19,776 nt of DNA from a bacterium (GTDB lineage Bacteria; Auribacterota; UBA3054; B51-G9), in assembly GCA_029933535.1 (NCBI GenBank), contig JAOZNZ010000006.1, forward strand, positions 1 to 19,776, read 5' to 3'. Below, piece by piece: positions 1-7,604 of the stretch (its first letter is position 1; each line of letters opens with the position of its first letter). A program made the position numbers and the translations under genes. Below the pieces are notes generated by a model. The model was given only the letters and a program-made list of their open reading frames with translations. It ran no database searches and was not told the DNA's origin.

Positions 1-90
1 GAATTCATTTAGACAGTAATAAAATATCAATGTACTAATGTTTATCATTATTTTCAGTTTGTTTTGTGTTTTAATCATTTTTAAAAATGA

Positions 91-120
91 TGACCATGAG
101 AATACATGTTACTTCGTTAG
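91..120 (+). repeat. Dispersed 30-bp unit, copy 1
   Basis: Positions 91-120 match 1561-1590 in 27 of 30 bases and share the exact 13-mer GTTACTTCGTTAG at their right end. Both copies lie in non-coding spacers, one on each side of the permease gene. Confidence 0.6.
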
Positions 121-216
121 CTGTCGACCATGATTCTGTCAATTGTATTTATTTATTATTTGCCGACATTACTCCCCCACGGAGGATCTTCAGCAGATTA
201 GCAACAATAATGATCA

Positions 217-247
217 CCCTGTGGAATGTGGAACTATTCCACCGGGG
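217..247. repeat. Inverted repeat after the permease stop
   Basis: GTGGAAT at 221-227 pairs with ATTCCAC at 236-242 around an 8-nt loop, and the stem can be extended by flanking CCC and GGG. It lies about 25 bp beyond the permease stop on the minus strand. It could end that transcript, but there is no T-run on the minus-strand side, so a standard intrinsic terminator is not supported. It may instead be another palindromic repeat. Confidence 0.4.
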
Positions 248-270
248 GCACCTTCACACGTTCACACTTT

Positions 271-1317
271 TTATTGGCTGCAGCAAGATTCTTTTTTGCT
301 TGCCTGAAGCGATAAAAAAATCGCATACCCTAATATTATTAATAATACTATTGCGCTCGCAATTTTAAATGACTGAGGCAGCATTCCCGCGCTTCTGATT
401 GAATATTCGCCATGTTGTTCTACGAATTTAAAAATAAAATTCAAAAGGTATCCGCTAATTAAAGCCGAAACCACAACAGTAGTTAAGTAAATTACCGCAA
501 CGTTTTTTCCTAAAACTTTCCAAATAGTCATAATCCCTGCCGCATTAGTTGCAGCACCGGTAATAAGAAAAACAAATGCCGCACCCGGAGAAATACCTTT
601 TAAAATAAGCGCAGCAGCGATTGGAACTGATGCCGTTGAACAAACATACATCGGGATACCAATTGCCATCATAACAAGCATGGGCATAAATCCGCTTCCC
701 AATTTGCTTGCAAAAAAATCATCTGGAACCAGCGCGGAAATTATACCGGCAATAAAAATTCCCAAAAGAAGTGGTTTTGCAACATCACCCGGAATAGTTA
801 TAAATCCATATCGTAAAACCTGCAGAATTTTATTTGGCGTTTTCGCGTTTGTTGCGGAACAGCAATTGTGTTCATCTTTTTCTTCAACAGTTTCATCGGG
901 AATATTTTTTTCTTTATCAGTTAAATTAACAAATAAACCGGCAATAATTCCTGTAACAAGTGCTATTAAAGGTCGAAATATAGCAAATACAGGTCCAAGC
1001 AGACTGAATGTAACAAATATACTGTCAACACCTGTTTGAGGCGTTGATGTTAAAAACGCCGTTGCGGCACCGTTGTTTGCTCCGCTTTTCTTAAGAGAAA
1101 CCGTTACAGGAATTACACTGCAAGAACATAATGGTAAAGGAACACCGAATAACGCGGCTTTGAAAACCGACCAAAAACCTTTTTCCCCAAGATGTTTTTC
1201 AACAGTTTCGGTCGAAATAGCTGACGATAAAATTCCCGCGGCAAGAAATCCAAAAAGAAGATAAGGTGCCATGTCGCAAAGTGTTAACCAAATATCGGAT
1301 AAAATATTTATAATCAT
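271..1317 (-). CDS. Permease, SO_0444 / DUF318-type metal efflux transporter
   Basis: A 348-residue polytopic membrane protein with hydrophobic segments along its length. The family signature PLCSCSVIP is at residues 62-70, inside an early membrane segment. A second conserved block with Cys226 (IPMYVCSTASVP) occupies the mirror position in the second half, as expected for the internally duplicated DUF318 permeases related to ArsP and the SO_0444 Cu/Zn exporters. Extra cysteines sit in the central hydrophilic loop (HNCC at 150-153) and at the very C-terminus (ESCCSQ), suggesting thiophilic metal binding. Family knowledge suggests export of a soft metal or metalloid; the actual substrate cannot be read from sequence. 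The ATG at 1317 has only a weak Shine-Dalgarno-like GCGGGA, which is part of a perfect palindrome. No metal-responsive regulator lies next to it. Confidence 0.82.
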   Translation of the reverse strand: MIINILSDIWLTLCDMAPYLLFGFLAAGILSSAISTETVEKHLGEKGFWSVFKAALFGVPLPLCSCSVIPVTVSLKKSGANNGAATAFLTSTPQTGVDSIFVTFSLLGPVFAIFRPLIALVTGIIAGLFVNLTDKEKNIPDETVEEKDEHNCCSATNAKTPNKILQVLRYGFITIPGDVAKPLLLGIFIAGIISALVPDDFFASKLGSGFMPMLVMMAIGIPMYVCSTASVPIAAALILKGISPGAAFVFLITGAATNAAGIMTIWKVLGKNVAVIYLTTVVVSALISGYLLNFIFKFVEQHGEYSIRSAGMLPQSFKIASAIVLLIILGYAIFLSLQASKKESCCSQ

Positions 1318-1326
1318 TAGTTAAGA

Positions 1327-1341
1327 TCCCGCCAGGCGGGA
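1327..1341. repeat. Palindrome overlapping the permease ribosome-binding region
   Basis: TCCCGCCAGGCGGGA is a perfect 15-base odd palindrome. It lies 10 to 24 bases upstream of the permease ATG, so the only purine-rich candidate Shine-Dalgarno on the minus strand sits in one arm of the hairpin. Confidence 0.6.
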
Positions 1342-1349
1342 GTTAATAG

Positions 1350-1370
1350 TTAATTGTTAATTGTTAATTG
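1350..1370. repeat. (TTAATTG)3 heptad array
   Basis: Three exact tandem copies of TTAATTG, preceded by a degenerate copy (TTAATAG). It is one of several period-7 arrays in the window, with others at 1794, 11085 and 13762. Confidence 0.75.
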
Positions 1371-1397
1371 TTTAAGGTTTAATGGGTTCGCGAAGCG

Positions 1398-1413
1398 CCC
1401 GGCGTATGCCGGG
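1398..1413. repeat. 16-bp palindrome, copy 1
   Basis: CCCGGCGTATGCCGGG recurs exactly at 13802-13817, each time preceded by a GC-A-AGC context. A diverged copy (CCCGGCGAATGCTGGG) is at 1533-1548. It behaves like a REP-type dispersed palindrome. Confidence 0.75.
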
Positions 1414-1532
1414 TAAAGTTTAAGGTTAAAATCCAGCGGTTAAACCAGCGATAAACACTACGTTTTACATTCAACTTTTCGAAAACAATATTTGGGTTTT
1501 AATTGCTTTGTTAGTATTTCCTTTGCGCCGTG

Positions 1533-1548
1533 CCCGGCGAATGCTGGG
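1533..1548. repeat. 16-bp palindrome, diverged copy
   Basis: CCCGGCGAATGCTGGG differs from the exact copies at 1398 and 13802 by two bases, one of which weakens the stem. The following GGGAGCTTAGCG is shared with 4200-4211. Confidence 0.55.
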
Positions 1549-1560
1549 AGCTTAGCGCCT

Positions 1561-1590
1561 TGACCGTGAAAATACACGTTACTTCGTTAG
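1561..1590 (+). repeat. Dispersed 30-bp unit, copy 2
   Basis: It matches 91-120 in 27 of 30 bases in the same orientation. The sequence continues into GCGAGAG, while copy 1 continues differently, so the shared unit ends at about 1590. Confidence 0.6.
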
Positions 1591-1645
1591 GCGAGAGTTT
1601 ATATATTTTTTGAAATTTAATTTAAATCCTGTGTATCTTGTAATA

Positions 1646-1707
1646 AAATCCCCCATGCTCACTCCCGAGGGAATACTCGGGATGTCCCACTTTATAAAAG
1701 GGGGAAT
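1646..1707 (+). repeat. CCCCC/GGGGG element interrupted by a second palindrome
   Basis: The outer sequence AAATCCCCC ... TCACTCCC ... CTTTATAAAAGGGGGAAT equals the reverse complement of the compact 34-bp element at 12379-12412. Here it is 62 bp long. Relative to that copy, 4 bases (ATGC) and about 24 bases containing the palindrome CCCGAG-GGAATA-CTCGGG (1664-1681) are extra. This is a direct within-window case of one short palindrome nested in another. Confidence 0.75.
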
Positions 1708-1793
1708 AAAAAAAGAATTTATCTCGCTAAGGCGCTAAGCTCGCAAAAAAAAAATACGAATTGTATGAATTTAAAATCTATGGGATGGTCGTG

Positions 1794-1820
1794 AAGTTAA
1801 AAGTTAAAGGTTAAAAGGTT
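1794..1820 (+). repeat. AAGTTAA heptad array
   Basis: AAGTTAA, AAGTTAA and AGGTTAA follow in tandem, then AAGGTT. The complementary form (ACTTTTA heptads) occurs at 11085-11112 in the opposite orientation. Confidence 0.65.
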
Positions 1821-1851
1821 GATTTAGCGAATATTAACCTTACAACCTTAA

Positions 1852-1892
1852 GCCCCGAATTATCGGGGCAACCTTAGGGGCGCAGAGCGCCC
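1852..1892. repeat. Two adjacent palindromes over the 3' end of the DUF2400 gene
   Basis: GCCCCGAATTATCGGGGC (1852-1869) and GGGCGCAGAGCGCCC (1878-1892) are near-adjacent hairpins. The minus-strand stop codon TAA (1862-1860) lies in the loop of the first. The last roughly ten residues of the upstream protein are encoded by this repeat region. Confidence 0.7.
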
Positions 1893-2696
1893 AACCTTTA
1901 AACTCTTCAGTTTTTTTTCAAAATCTTCCATCCTCATATCATCCCTGATTCCAAAACGTGTTAAAGCAAAATCGTAACGCGTTGGGTCTTCCGGCACAAT
2001 TTTTGCAAAACCGGCTGTGATTTCCATCGCGGTTTTAAGATTTGCCTGCTTACGATTTGTAAATCCTAAAAAAGTCCCTATCTTAAACATGTGGGTATCA
2101 AGAGGTATAATCAGTTTAGATGTTGGAATCTTTGACCATCCACCGGGATCGACATTGTCCTTGCGAACCATCCACCGAAGATACAAATTCAATCTTTTGC
2201 ATGCGCTTGATTTTTTTGGAGAAGGCAAAAGGTAGGCATTGCATCCGGCATTATCCCCTTTTATTTCATCAACGAAATTTGTAAGAGCGGGAAGAATATT
2301 TTTGTCATTGGTTTTCATACCGTCCAACAGGCAATTTTCCATAGAGCCATATTTTTCGCGGATCTTTTTAATTCCGAGAATTAAATCTGTAATATCATTA
2401 CCGTCATTAAACCGATGTTTGAAATTTGCAAACAATTTTCGCAGTTCTTTCTCAGAAATGTTTGAAACAAAAGCCGCAGGAGAAGGTTTCATGATCTCAA
2501 AAATAATTTTCACACTCTTTAAAATTTGTGCAACTCTGCCGTAAGCAAGCGATGAAGCAATCAATCCTGTTATTTCTCTATCATCGACTTTTTTAAAAGG
2601 AGTAACTAATTCCAAAGGGTCGGGACTAATATATTCCGGCCGATTATATTTGATATATAATTTATCGAGCAAAGATTTAAGTTTTCTATTTTTCAT
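1860..2696 (-). CDS. TIGR02757 / DUF2400 family protein
   Basis: A 278-residue soluble protein of the widespread but functionally uncharacterised DUF2400 (TIGR02757) family. Recognisable blocks are YNRPEYISPDPLE near residues 17-29, DDREITGLIASSLAYGR at 38-54, HRF at 94-96, SACKRLNLYLRWMVR at 164-178, PLDTH at 198-202 and YDFALTRFGI at 241-250. Conserved His, Cys and Asp residues suggest an enzyme or nucleic-acid-related role, but none is established. The family-like sequence ends near residue 267; the tail VGRSAPLRLPR comes from two palindromic repeats that also supply the stop codon, so the original C-terminus was probably replaced. The start is ATG at 2696 with a weak ribosome-binding site. 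A good promoter lies at 2799-2772. Confidence 0.85.
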   Translation of the reverse strand: MKNRKLKSLLDKLYIKYNRPEYISPDPLELVTPFKKVDDREITGLIASSLAYGRVAQILKSVKIIFEIMKPSPAAFVSNISEKELRKLFANFKHRFNDGNDITDLILGIKKIREKYGSMENCLLDGMKTNDKNILPALTNFVDEIKGDNAGCNAYLLPSPKKSSACKRLNLYLRWMVRKDNVDPGGWSKIPTSKLIIPLDTHMFKIGTFLGFTNRKQANLKTAMEITAGFAKIVPEDPTRYDFALTRFGIRDDMRMEDFEKKLKSLKVGRSAPLRLPR

Positions 2697-2771
2697 ATAA
2701 ATAATAAACTCTAATAAATTTTACATTCCCTGCGATTTAGTCGCCGGATTTGGATCAAGCATTACAATACT

Positions 2772-2799
2772 ATTATACCATTTTACAAACTTTTAGCAA
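2772..2799 (-). promoter_or_regulatory. Promoter for the DUF2400 gene
   Basis: On the minus strand TTGCTA (2799-2794) is followed after 16 bp by TATAAT (2777-2772), with TGG directly before the -10 giving an extended -10 (TGN). The predicted transcript would start near 2765, leaving a leader of about 70 nt. The same TTGCTA -35 hexamer is used upstream of the RRM gene. Confidence 0.55.
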
Positions 2800-2841
2800 G
2801 AGGGAATATTTCTGACAGGATTTACAAGATTAACTGGATCT

Positions 2842-2870
2842 TTGCTTTGATTTGAAAGGCAGGATATGAT
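2842..2870 (+). promoter_or_regulatory. Possible promoter for the exported repeat protein
   Basis: TTGCTT (2842-2847), 17 bp, then TATGAT (2865-2870). It would give a short leader of about 34 nt before the ATG at 2911. The match is weaker than the other candidates, and overlapping TATACT at 2870 is an alternative -10. Confidence 0.3.
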
Positions 2871-2910
2871 ATACTGTTGTATCTTCTTAAACACATGCAA
2901 GGAAAAACCT

Positions 2911-4143
2911 ATGAAATCCCTGGCCAAACAATTGTTAATCCCACGTATATTGTTCACATTCATCCTGATATTAGCCGCCACGGGAATGATTCCTATAGCT
3001 AATGCCCAATTAGCAACGCTGTACGAGTTCTCCAGCGGCTTCGATGATGGACAAGCTCCGCGTGGTGACCTCACTCTTTCCGGCAGCACACTCTATGGAA
3101 TGACACAATTGCGCGGGAGTAATGAATATGGTGTCATATTCAAAATGGATACTGATGGCAGCGGGTACACAAATCTGCACAAATTCGCCGGCGGGAGCGG
3201 TGATGGAAGCCAGCCGTTTGGCAACCTAACTCTTTCCGGCAGCACACTCTACGGAATGACGCCCGCAGGCGGGAACAACGGATTAGGTGTCATATTTAAA
3301 ATGAATACTGATGGCAGTAACTACACAAATCTGCACGAATTTCTCAGCACCCTGTTGTATAATGGATTCTTACCGTATGGCGACCTAACTCTTTCCGGCA
3401 GCACACTCTACGGAATGACACACTTGGGCGGGAGCAACAACTTCGGTGTCATATTTAAAATAGATACTAATGGCAGCAACTACGCAATTTTGCATCACTT
3501 CGCCGGCGTCCCCAATGATGGACGCTCTCCGTATGGCTCACTCACTCTTTCCGGAAGCACACTCTACGGAATGACGTGGCAGGGAGGGAACGACAACTAT
3601 GGTGTCATATTCAAAATGGATACTAACGGCAGCAGCCACGCAATTCTGCACCACTTCGCCGGCGTTCCCAATGATGGAAGCTCTCCGCATGGCTCGCTCA
3701 CTCTTTCGGGCAGCACACTCTACGGAATGACAAGCGGCGGCGGGACCAACAACTATGGTGTCGTATTTAAAATGGACACTAACGGCAGCAGCTACACAAA
3801 TCTGCACGACTTCGGCGGCAGCGAAGATGGACGCTATCCGTTTGGCTCACTCTTTCTTTCCGACGACTCGCTCGCAGGGATGACATACGAGGGCGGGAGC
3901 AACAACATGGGTGTCATATTCATAATAACTACCGACGGCAGCAACTATACAAATCTGCACCATTTCGCCGGCGGCAGCGGCGATGGAAGCACGCCGTTTG
4001 GTACTTTGGTGAAAGTTGACGATTACTATTACGGAATGACATACTCCGGCGGGGGCAACAACTATGGTGCAGTGTTCAAGTTGGTGCCCGAGCCAACTAT
4101 ATTCGTTTACGTGCTGATTTTATTATTGCCACTAAGACACTAA
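2911..4143 (+). CDS. Exported Gloeo_Verruco-repeat protein with PEP-CTERM-like tail
   Basis: A 410-residue secreted protein. The start at 2911 is chosen because AAGGA (2899-2903) sits 7 nt upstream and a clear signal peptide follows, with basic MKSLAKQ, a hydrophobic core and likely cleavage after ANA; an in-frame ATG at 2866 has no ribosome-binding site. The mature part consists of seven repeats of 51-53 residues with the core LTLSGSTLYGMT-x-GG-N-YGVIFKMDTNGS-Y-LH-FAG, the TIGR03803 repeat, likely forming a beta-propeller. Repeats 1 to 5 are nearly identical even at DNA level; 6 and 7 are diverged. The C-terminus VPEPTIFVYVLILLLPLRH resembles a PEP-CTERM sorting signal, but its usual basic tail is cut to RH because the stop lies inside an ACTAAG repeat array. 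It probably acts at the cell surface; its ligand or activity is unknown. Confidence 0.85.
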   Translation: MKSLAKQLLIPRILFTFILILAATGMIPIANAQLATLYEFSSGFDDGQAPRGDLTLSGSTLYGMTQLRGSNEYGVIFKMDTDGSGYTNLHKFAGGSGDGSQPFGNLTLSGSTLYGMTPAGGNNGLGVIFKMNTDGSNYTNLHEFLSTLLYNGFLPYGDLTLSGSTLYGMTHLGGSNNFGVIFKIDTNGSNYAILHHFAGVPNDGRSPYGSLTLSGSTLYGMTWQGGNDNYGVIFKMDTNGSSHAILHHFAGVPNDGSSPHGSLTLSGSTLYGMTSGGGTNNYGVVFKMDTNGSSYTNLHDFGGSEDGRYPFGSLFLSDDSLAGMTYEGGSNNMGVIFIITTDGSNYTNLHHFAGGSGDGSTPFGTLVKVDDYYYGMTYSGGGNNYGAVFKLVPEPTIFVYVLILLLPLRH

Positions 4144-4152
4144 GGCACTAAG
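4131..4152 (+). repeat. ACTAAG repeats with period 8
   Basis: ACTAAG occurs at 4131, 4139 and 4147. The second copy contains the stop codon (TAA, 4141-4143) of the exported repeat protein, so the last residues of that protein come from this array. Confidence 0.7.
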
Positions 4153-4296
4153 TTCTTTAGTTTTATAAATTATTATGTCAAATTTTCTTTGCGGGCTTAG
4201 GGAGCTTAGCGTGACTGTTTATTTTTCATTAGTTGCCCTAATGACTACCTTCCCACCCACGTTTAAAGCGTGGCAAGCTTCCAACTTTTCACCCGT

Positions 4297-4325
4297 TTGC
4301 ATTTTAAAAGAGTTTTTAATATAAT
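4297..4325 (+). promoter_or_regulatory. Promoter of the rplY-pth-rpsF cluster
   Basis: TTGCAT (4297-4302), 17 bp, TATAAT (4320-4325). The predicted start near 4332 leaves a leader of roughly 160 nt before rplY. The same -35 hexamer TTGCAT occurs before the glycosyltransferase at 12585. Confidence 0.5.
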
Positions 4326-4375
4326 ATAGGCGACAAGTGGATTGATGACAAACCAAAGTTTCTTTTTCTGACGTC

Positions 4376-4395
4376 GGCGACACGATGGTGTTGCC
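4376..4395 (+). promoter_or_regulatory. Hairpin in the rplY leader
   Basis: GGCGACAC (4376-4383) pairs with GTGTTGCC (4388-4395) across a 4-nt loop, with one G-U pair. The same right arm can instead pair over ten bases with 4326-4335, so two exclusive foldings can be drawn. Whether the upstream arm is fully inside the transcript depends on the exact start site. Confidence 0.35.
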
Positions 4396-4495
4396 TATTA
4401 AACCAAGGCGTTATCCATCCTTTTTATATATTTAATACAAAATAACGAGTAATTAACTGCTCCATTTGATATAACCTTATTAGACTTTAATATTT

Positions 4496-5143
4496 ATGGA
4501 AGATTTAATTTTACAAGCAGAAACACGCGAATCAACAGGTGGTTCAACCGCAAAAAGATTACGCAGACAAGGATTAACACCGGCCATTATTTATGGCCAT
4601 AATGAATTAAAAAATATCAGTGTTAATTATCACGATTTTAATATGTTGACTCATGTTATGCACTCTGAACATGCAGTTATAAAATTAAAAATTGCAGAAC
4701 AGGAATTCGATGTTCTGATTAAAGAAGTTCAGCGCAATTGCGTAACTCACAAAATTACACATATCGATTTTTTAGTCGTTAATCTTGACGAAGTTGTTAA
4801 GATTGAAGTTCAACTCGAACCAATCGGCATACCTGAAGGTGTGAAAAATCATAGCGGCGTTCTTGAGTTGCTTAGACGTGATGTTGCTGTAGAATGTAAA
4901 GCGGGAATTATTCCTGAATCCATCAAAATTGATGTTGCAGCATTAAATATCCATGATGTAATCCATATAAAAGAACTGCCGGAAATCGAAGGTGTTGTTT
5001 ATGTGGGCGATCCTGAAACAACACTAATCACAATCGCTCCTCCTACTGTACATGAGGAAGAAGTAGTGGAAACAGATGAAGATGATGAAGCAGCTGAGCC
5101 GGAAGTTATCGGCGAAAAGAAAGCTGAGGAAGAAGAAAAGTGA
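4496..5143 (+). CDS. rplY: Large ribosomal subunit protein bL25, CTC form
   Basis: A 215-residue bL25/CTC protein that binds 5S rRNA in the large subunit. The N-terminal domain (about residues 1-95) opens with LQAETRESTGGSTAKRLRRQG, followed by PAIIYG. The C-terminal TL5-type beta domain (about 96-185) contains HIDFLVVNLDEVVKIEVQL and PIGIPEGVKNHSGVLE. The final 25 residues form a Glu/Asp-rich tail common in CTC proteins. The start is ATG at 4496 without a strong ribosome-binding site. It is the first gene of the cluster, and its stop overlaps the next gene's GTG start in GTGA, suggesting coupled translation with pth, an association seen in many bacteria. Confidence 0.93.
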   Translation: MEDLILQAETRESTGGSTAKRLRRQGLTPAIIYGHNELKNISVNYHDFNMLTHVMHSEHAVIKLKIAEQEFDVLIKEVQRNCVTHKITHIDFLVVNLDEVVKIEVQLEPIGIPEGVKNHSGVLELLRRDVAVECKAGIIPESIKIDVAALNIHDVIHIKELPEIEGVVYVGDPETTLITIAPPTVHEEEVVETDEDDEAAEPEVIGEKKAEEEEK

Positions 5144-5700
5144 TAAAATGTGTTGTCGGGCTGGGAAATCCCGGACCGGAATACGAGAAAACACGCCATA
5201 ATATCGGATTTCTCGTTACTGATCTTTTGATAAAGCACACCGGTGCAAAATGGAAAAAACACTGGTGGCAAAATTATTGGCTTGCTCAAAATGAGGAGCC
5301 GTACAAGCTTGTTTACTGTAAACCTGCAACTTATATGAATTTAAGCGGCAAAGCCGTTTATAAAATCGTAAAAAAATTCAGACTGAATTCCAATGAGCTG
5401 CTGGTTGTTTATGATGATGCGGATCTACCATTAGGTAAATTGCGCGTTAGAGCCGGTGGAAGTTCCGGCGGCCATAATGGCTTACAGTCAATTATAAATT
5501 ACCTTGGCACAAATGATATTCCAAGATTGAGAATAGGTATCGGTAAGGGAAACTGTGGGAAAATAGGCCATGTGCTTGGGAATTTTGAAATCGAAGAAAT
5601 AGAAACTGTTGAACAAATGATGGAAAAAGCGGTTGAAGCAATCAATCGGTTGTTTTCAGACCCATGGGATAGAGCCGTTCAACAAATAAATACTTTATAA
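5140..5700 (+). CDS. pth: Peptidyl-tRNA hydrolase
   Basis: A 186-residue Pth that hydrolyses peptidyl-tRNA released from stalled ribosomes. All key residues are visible: Asn10 and catalytic His20 in VVGLGNPGPEYEKTRHNIGF, Asn67 in TYMNLSG, Asp92/93 in YDDADLPLGK, and Asn113 in GGHNGLQSI. Length is typical of the family. The start codon is GTG, overlapping the rplY stop by four bases, with the purine-rich 3' end of rplY (GAGGAAGAAG) as a Shine-Dalgarno region. The C-terminal helix with DRAVQQINTL is also family-like. Confidence 0.95.
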   Translation: MIKCVVGLGNPGPEYEKTRHNIGFLVTDLLIKHTGAKWKKHWWQNYWLAQNEEPYKLVYCKPATYMNLSGKAVYKIVKKFRLNSNELLVVYDDADLPLGKLRVRAGGSSGGHNGLQSIINYLGTNDIPRLRIGIGKGNCGKIGHVLGNFEIEEIETVEQMMEKAVEAINRLFSDPWDRAVQQINTL

Positions 5701-5751
5701 AATTTGAATTAACTTTAATTATTTATACGAAACGTAAGGGAGACAAAACCT

Positions 5752-6036
5752 GTGAAAAAATACGAAGCGTTGTTTATTATTGAACCCGATGCCGCAAGCG
5801 AACGGTTTGATAAAGTAAAAAATGAAATTAGCGATAATATCGAGCGAGTTAAAGGTGTTGTTGATGAATGTGAAGAACTCGGTCAGCGACAATTATGTTA
5901 TGACATTCATCATAATAAAGAAGGCTTTTACTATTTAGTTAAATTCGCTGTTGAGCCTAATGCGATTAATGAAGTTCGCGACAGATATGAATTGAGTAAA
6001 GATATTTTACGATTTTTAATCTCTTCCGTAGAATAG
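5752..6036 (+). CDS. rpsF: Small ribosomal subunit protein bS6
   Basis: A 94-residue bS6 that pairs with bS18 on the 30S platform. Recognisable features are the start MKKYEALFIIEPDA, the Y-DI motif (RQLCYDIHHNKEGFYY) and the ending LSKDILRFLIS. The start is GTG at 5752, supported by AAGGGAG at 5736-5742 with about 9 nt spacing. It lies 51 bp after pth. The downstream partner rpsR is displaced by an inserted lipoprotein gene, and no ssb follows, unlike the common rpsF-ssb-rpsR order. Confidence 0.94.
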   Translation: MKKYEALFIIEPDAASERFDKVKNEISDNIERVKGVVDECEELGQRQLCYDIHHNKEGFYYLVKFAVEPNAINEVRDRYELSKDILRFLISSVE

Positions 6037-6061
6037 CATTTTCAGTAATGCGACTTTTACC

Positions 6062-6841
6062 ATGAAATCTCTTGCTTTCAAATCAGGATGCTTGCTGTGC
6101 TTTTTTATAGGAATTTTCCTTTTTACCGGATGCGCAAACTTTACTTATGAATCCCAGTCATGGCGCGTTGCTGAAGTATCTGATAACGAAGCAAATGTCA
6201 TCGTTCGATATACAGGTATCGGCGCGTCATCGAAAAATATAAAAAAGCGCGCCAAAAAAACGCAGAAACTTGTTGAAATCGCTACTGAAAAGAGTACCGG
6301 TGGTCCAATTACTCCGAAACTCAAAAATGCAAGCAGAAGAGTTTTTGTTCAGGAGGGTAAGGTAATACTTGAGGAAACCGGAACAATGAGAAACCCGCTT
6401 TCATGGTTCGAACAAACGGGTTTAAATTTTCTAAACTGGTTTTATGACCCTATTGATCTTTCTCTTTCCGGAAAATATATTGTTAAATCAGGATGGGATG
6501 ACTCGGATGTTTTGCTCGCAACAAACGGACGCGTAATTGATGAAGATACTTTTGCGTCATCCAAACTTCTTCGCATAGACACACCTCTGGCAATTGGCGG
6601 AGACACACAGTGGCTCCGTGATGTTCCAGGAGGCCTGAATGATCTTTCGGAAAAGTCGAAACACCAGGTAATTGTTTGGCCTCGCGCAGCGCGGATGTTT
6701 TACTGGAAATTTACCGGGCCTGCATTTAATAAGAACTGGCAATCACTTGCCCATGAATTTACCGCTTTAATGGAAGCCGGAGGACATGATCCAAGAGGAA
6801 TAACACCGGCTGAAAAAAATACTGAAACAAAATTAAAATAG
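6062..6841 (+). CDS. Unrecognised lipoprotein between rpsF and rpsR
   Basis: A 259-residue protein that I cannot assign to a family. It begins with a lipoprotein-type signal: a hydrophobic core and lipobox LFTGC with Cys24 as the predicted lipidated residue. The mature part is hydrophilic to mixed, with a Lys-rich stretch (KNIKKRAKKTQK) around residues 59-70 and a Trp/Phe-rich segment (NPLSWFEQTGLNFLNWFYDP) near the middle that may bind membrane or another hydrophobic partner. No catalytic motif is visible. It starts 25 bp after rpsF, without a strong ribosome-binding site, and ends 44 bp before rpsR, so it is probably co-transcribed with ribosomal protein genes. Codon use looks like that of its neighbours, so recent transfer is not suggested. 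Confidence 0.8.
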   Translation: MKSLAFKSGCLLCFFIGIFLFTGCANFTYESQSWRVAEVSDNEANVIVRYTGIGASSKNIKKRAKKTQKLVEIATEKSTGGPITPKLKNASRRVFVQEGKVILEETGTMRNPLSWFEQTGLNFLNWFYDPIDLSLSGKYIVKSGWDDSDVLLATNGRVIDEDTFASSKLLRIDTPLAIGGDTQWLRDVPGGLNDLSEKSKHQVIVWPRAARMFYWKFTGPAFNKNWQSLAHEFTALMEAGGHDPRGITPAEKNTETKLK

Positions 6842-6885
6842 ACAATTTGAACTTAATTTAACCTTAATTTTTATCTGAAACCCTT

Positions 6886-7134
6886 ATGGCAAATACCAGA
6901 AAAAAACCAAGAATCGAAAAGGCAACATGCAACTTTTGCGAAAATAAAGTCCGCCAAATCGATTATAAAGATGTGGAAACTCTTAAAAACTATTTGAGTG
7001 ACTATGGACGTATTACCCCCCGTTATATCAACGGTAATTGTGCGCGCCATCAGAGAATGATGGCTCATGCAATTAAACTTGCGCGTTTTATGGCGATGCT
7101 GCCCTACGTTGGCGCAGTTCATGGTGATGAATAA
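6886..7134 (+). CDS. rpsR: Small ribosomal subunit protein bS18, zinc-binding type
   Basis: An 82-residue bS18. It carries the C+ pattern with a complete set of possible zinc ligands: Cys15 and Cys18 (ATCNFC) and Cys52 with His55 (CARH). Conserved core words are IDYKDVETLKNYLSDYGRI and RHQRMMAHAIKLARFMAMLPY. It starts at the ATG at 6886 with no obvious Shine-Dalgarno (AACCCTT before it), and lies 20 bp before rplI. It forms a heterodimer with bS6 in the 30S subunit. Confidence 0.95.
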   Translation: MANTRKKPRIEKATCNFCENKVRQIDYKDVETLKNYLSDYGRITPRYINGNCARHQRMMAHAIKLARFMAMLPYVGAVHGDE

Positions 7135-7154
7135 ATTGATAATGGAGAAATAAA

Positions 7155-7598
7155 ATGGATGTAATCCTACGTTTTGATGTACCTAAATTAGGCCGCGCGG
7201 GACAGGCAGTTACTGTCTCTGACGGCTATGCAAGAAATTACCTTTTCCCTCAATCTCTTGCTGAAGCTGCAACTAAAGATAACATGGCGAAAATCGAAGC
7301 CGAACTTCGTAAACGCTCGGTCGCTGAAGCTAAAGAAAAAGAAGCATGCGAAACTTTGGCAGCTAAACTCGCTGAAGTTTCTGTAACTATTCCCAGAAAA
7401 GCCGGTGAAGATGATAAACTTTTCGGTTCCGTTACTAACATTGATATCGCAAAAGCTCTTGAAAAAGAGGGCATCACAATCGATCGTAAAAAAATACTCG
7501 TTGATCCTCCTATAAGAGAACTCGGCGTCGTATCTGTTGATATCTCTTTGCATTATGATGTTACCGCCACCGTGCGAGTTTGGGTTGTAAGAGAATAA
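7155..7598 (+). CDS. rplI: Large ribosomal subunit protein bL9
   Basis: A 147-residue bL9. The N-terminal RNA-binding domain shows DVILRFDVPKLGRAGQAVTVSDGYARNYLFP in slightly altered form (conserved GYARNYLFP at about 24-32). A long charged helix (about 40-75) links to the C-terminal domain with KLFGSVTNIDIAKAL and the hallmark ending where beta strands alternate (VDISLHYDVTATVRVWVV). GGAG at 7144-7147 gives a good ribosome-binding site. It lies 6 bp before dnaB, the conserved rpsR-rplI-dnaB order. Confidence 0.95.
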   Translation: MDVILRFDVPKLGRAGQAVTVSDGYARNYLFPQSLAEAATKDNMAKIEAELRKRSVAEAKEKEACETLAAKLAEVSVTIPRKAGEDDKLFGSVTNIDIAKALEKEGITIDRKKILVDPPIRELGVVSVDISLHYDVTATVRVWVVRE

Positions 7599-7604
7599 TT
7601 TCCT

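Larger units (their letters stand above)
1..270. other. Spacer downstream of the permease gene, no credible gene
   Basis: No convincing coding sequence is visible. It holds a perfect 18-bp palindrome at 74-91 (nine T/A-rich bases mirrored without a loop), one copy of a 30-bp dispersed unit at 91-120, and a hairpin at 217-247 just past the permease stop. The only open frame on the plus strand (87-368) has no recognisable protein character and runs into the permease gene. Confidence 0.5.
1318..1859. other. 542-bp repeat-filled spacer
   Basis: No coding sequence is credible here. From left to right it contains a 15-bp palindrome (1327-1341), three TTAATTG heptads (1350-1370), two CCCGGCG-type palindromes (1398-1413 and 1533-1548), the second copy of the 30-bp unit (1561-1590), a composite CCCCC/GGGGG element (1646-1707), and AAGTTAA heptads (1794-1820). 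The 12-mer GGGAGCTTAGCG at 1546-1557 recurs exactly at 4200-4211. The spacer reads as an accumulation of small non-coding repeats. Confidence 0.7.
4144..4495. other. Spacer and leader upstream of rplY
   Basis: No coding sequence is credible. The left part carries repeat debris: the ACTAAG array, GGGAGCTTAGCG at 4200-4211 shared with 1546-1557, and a GGCAAGCTTCCA word at 4272-4283 also found at 14634. The right part from about 4331 appears to be the transcribed leader of the ribosomal-protein cluster. Confidence 0.55.
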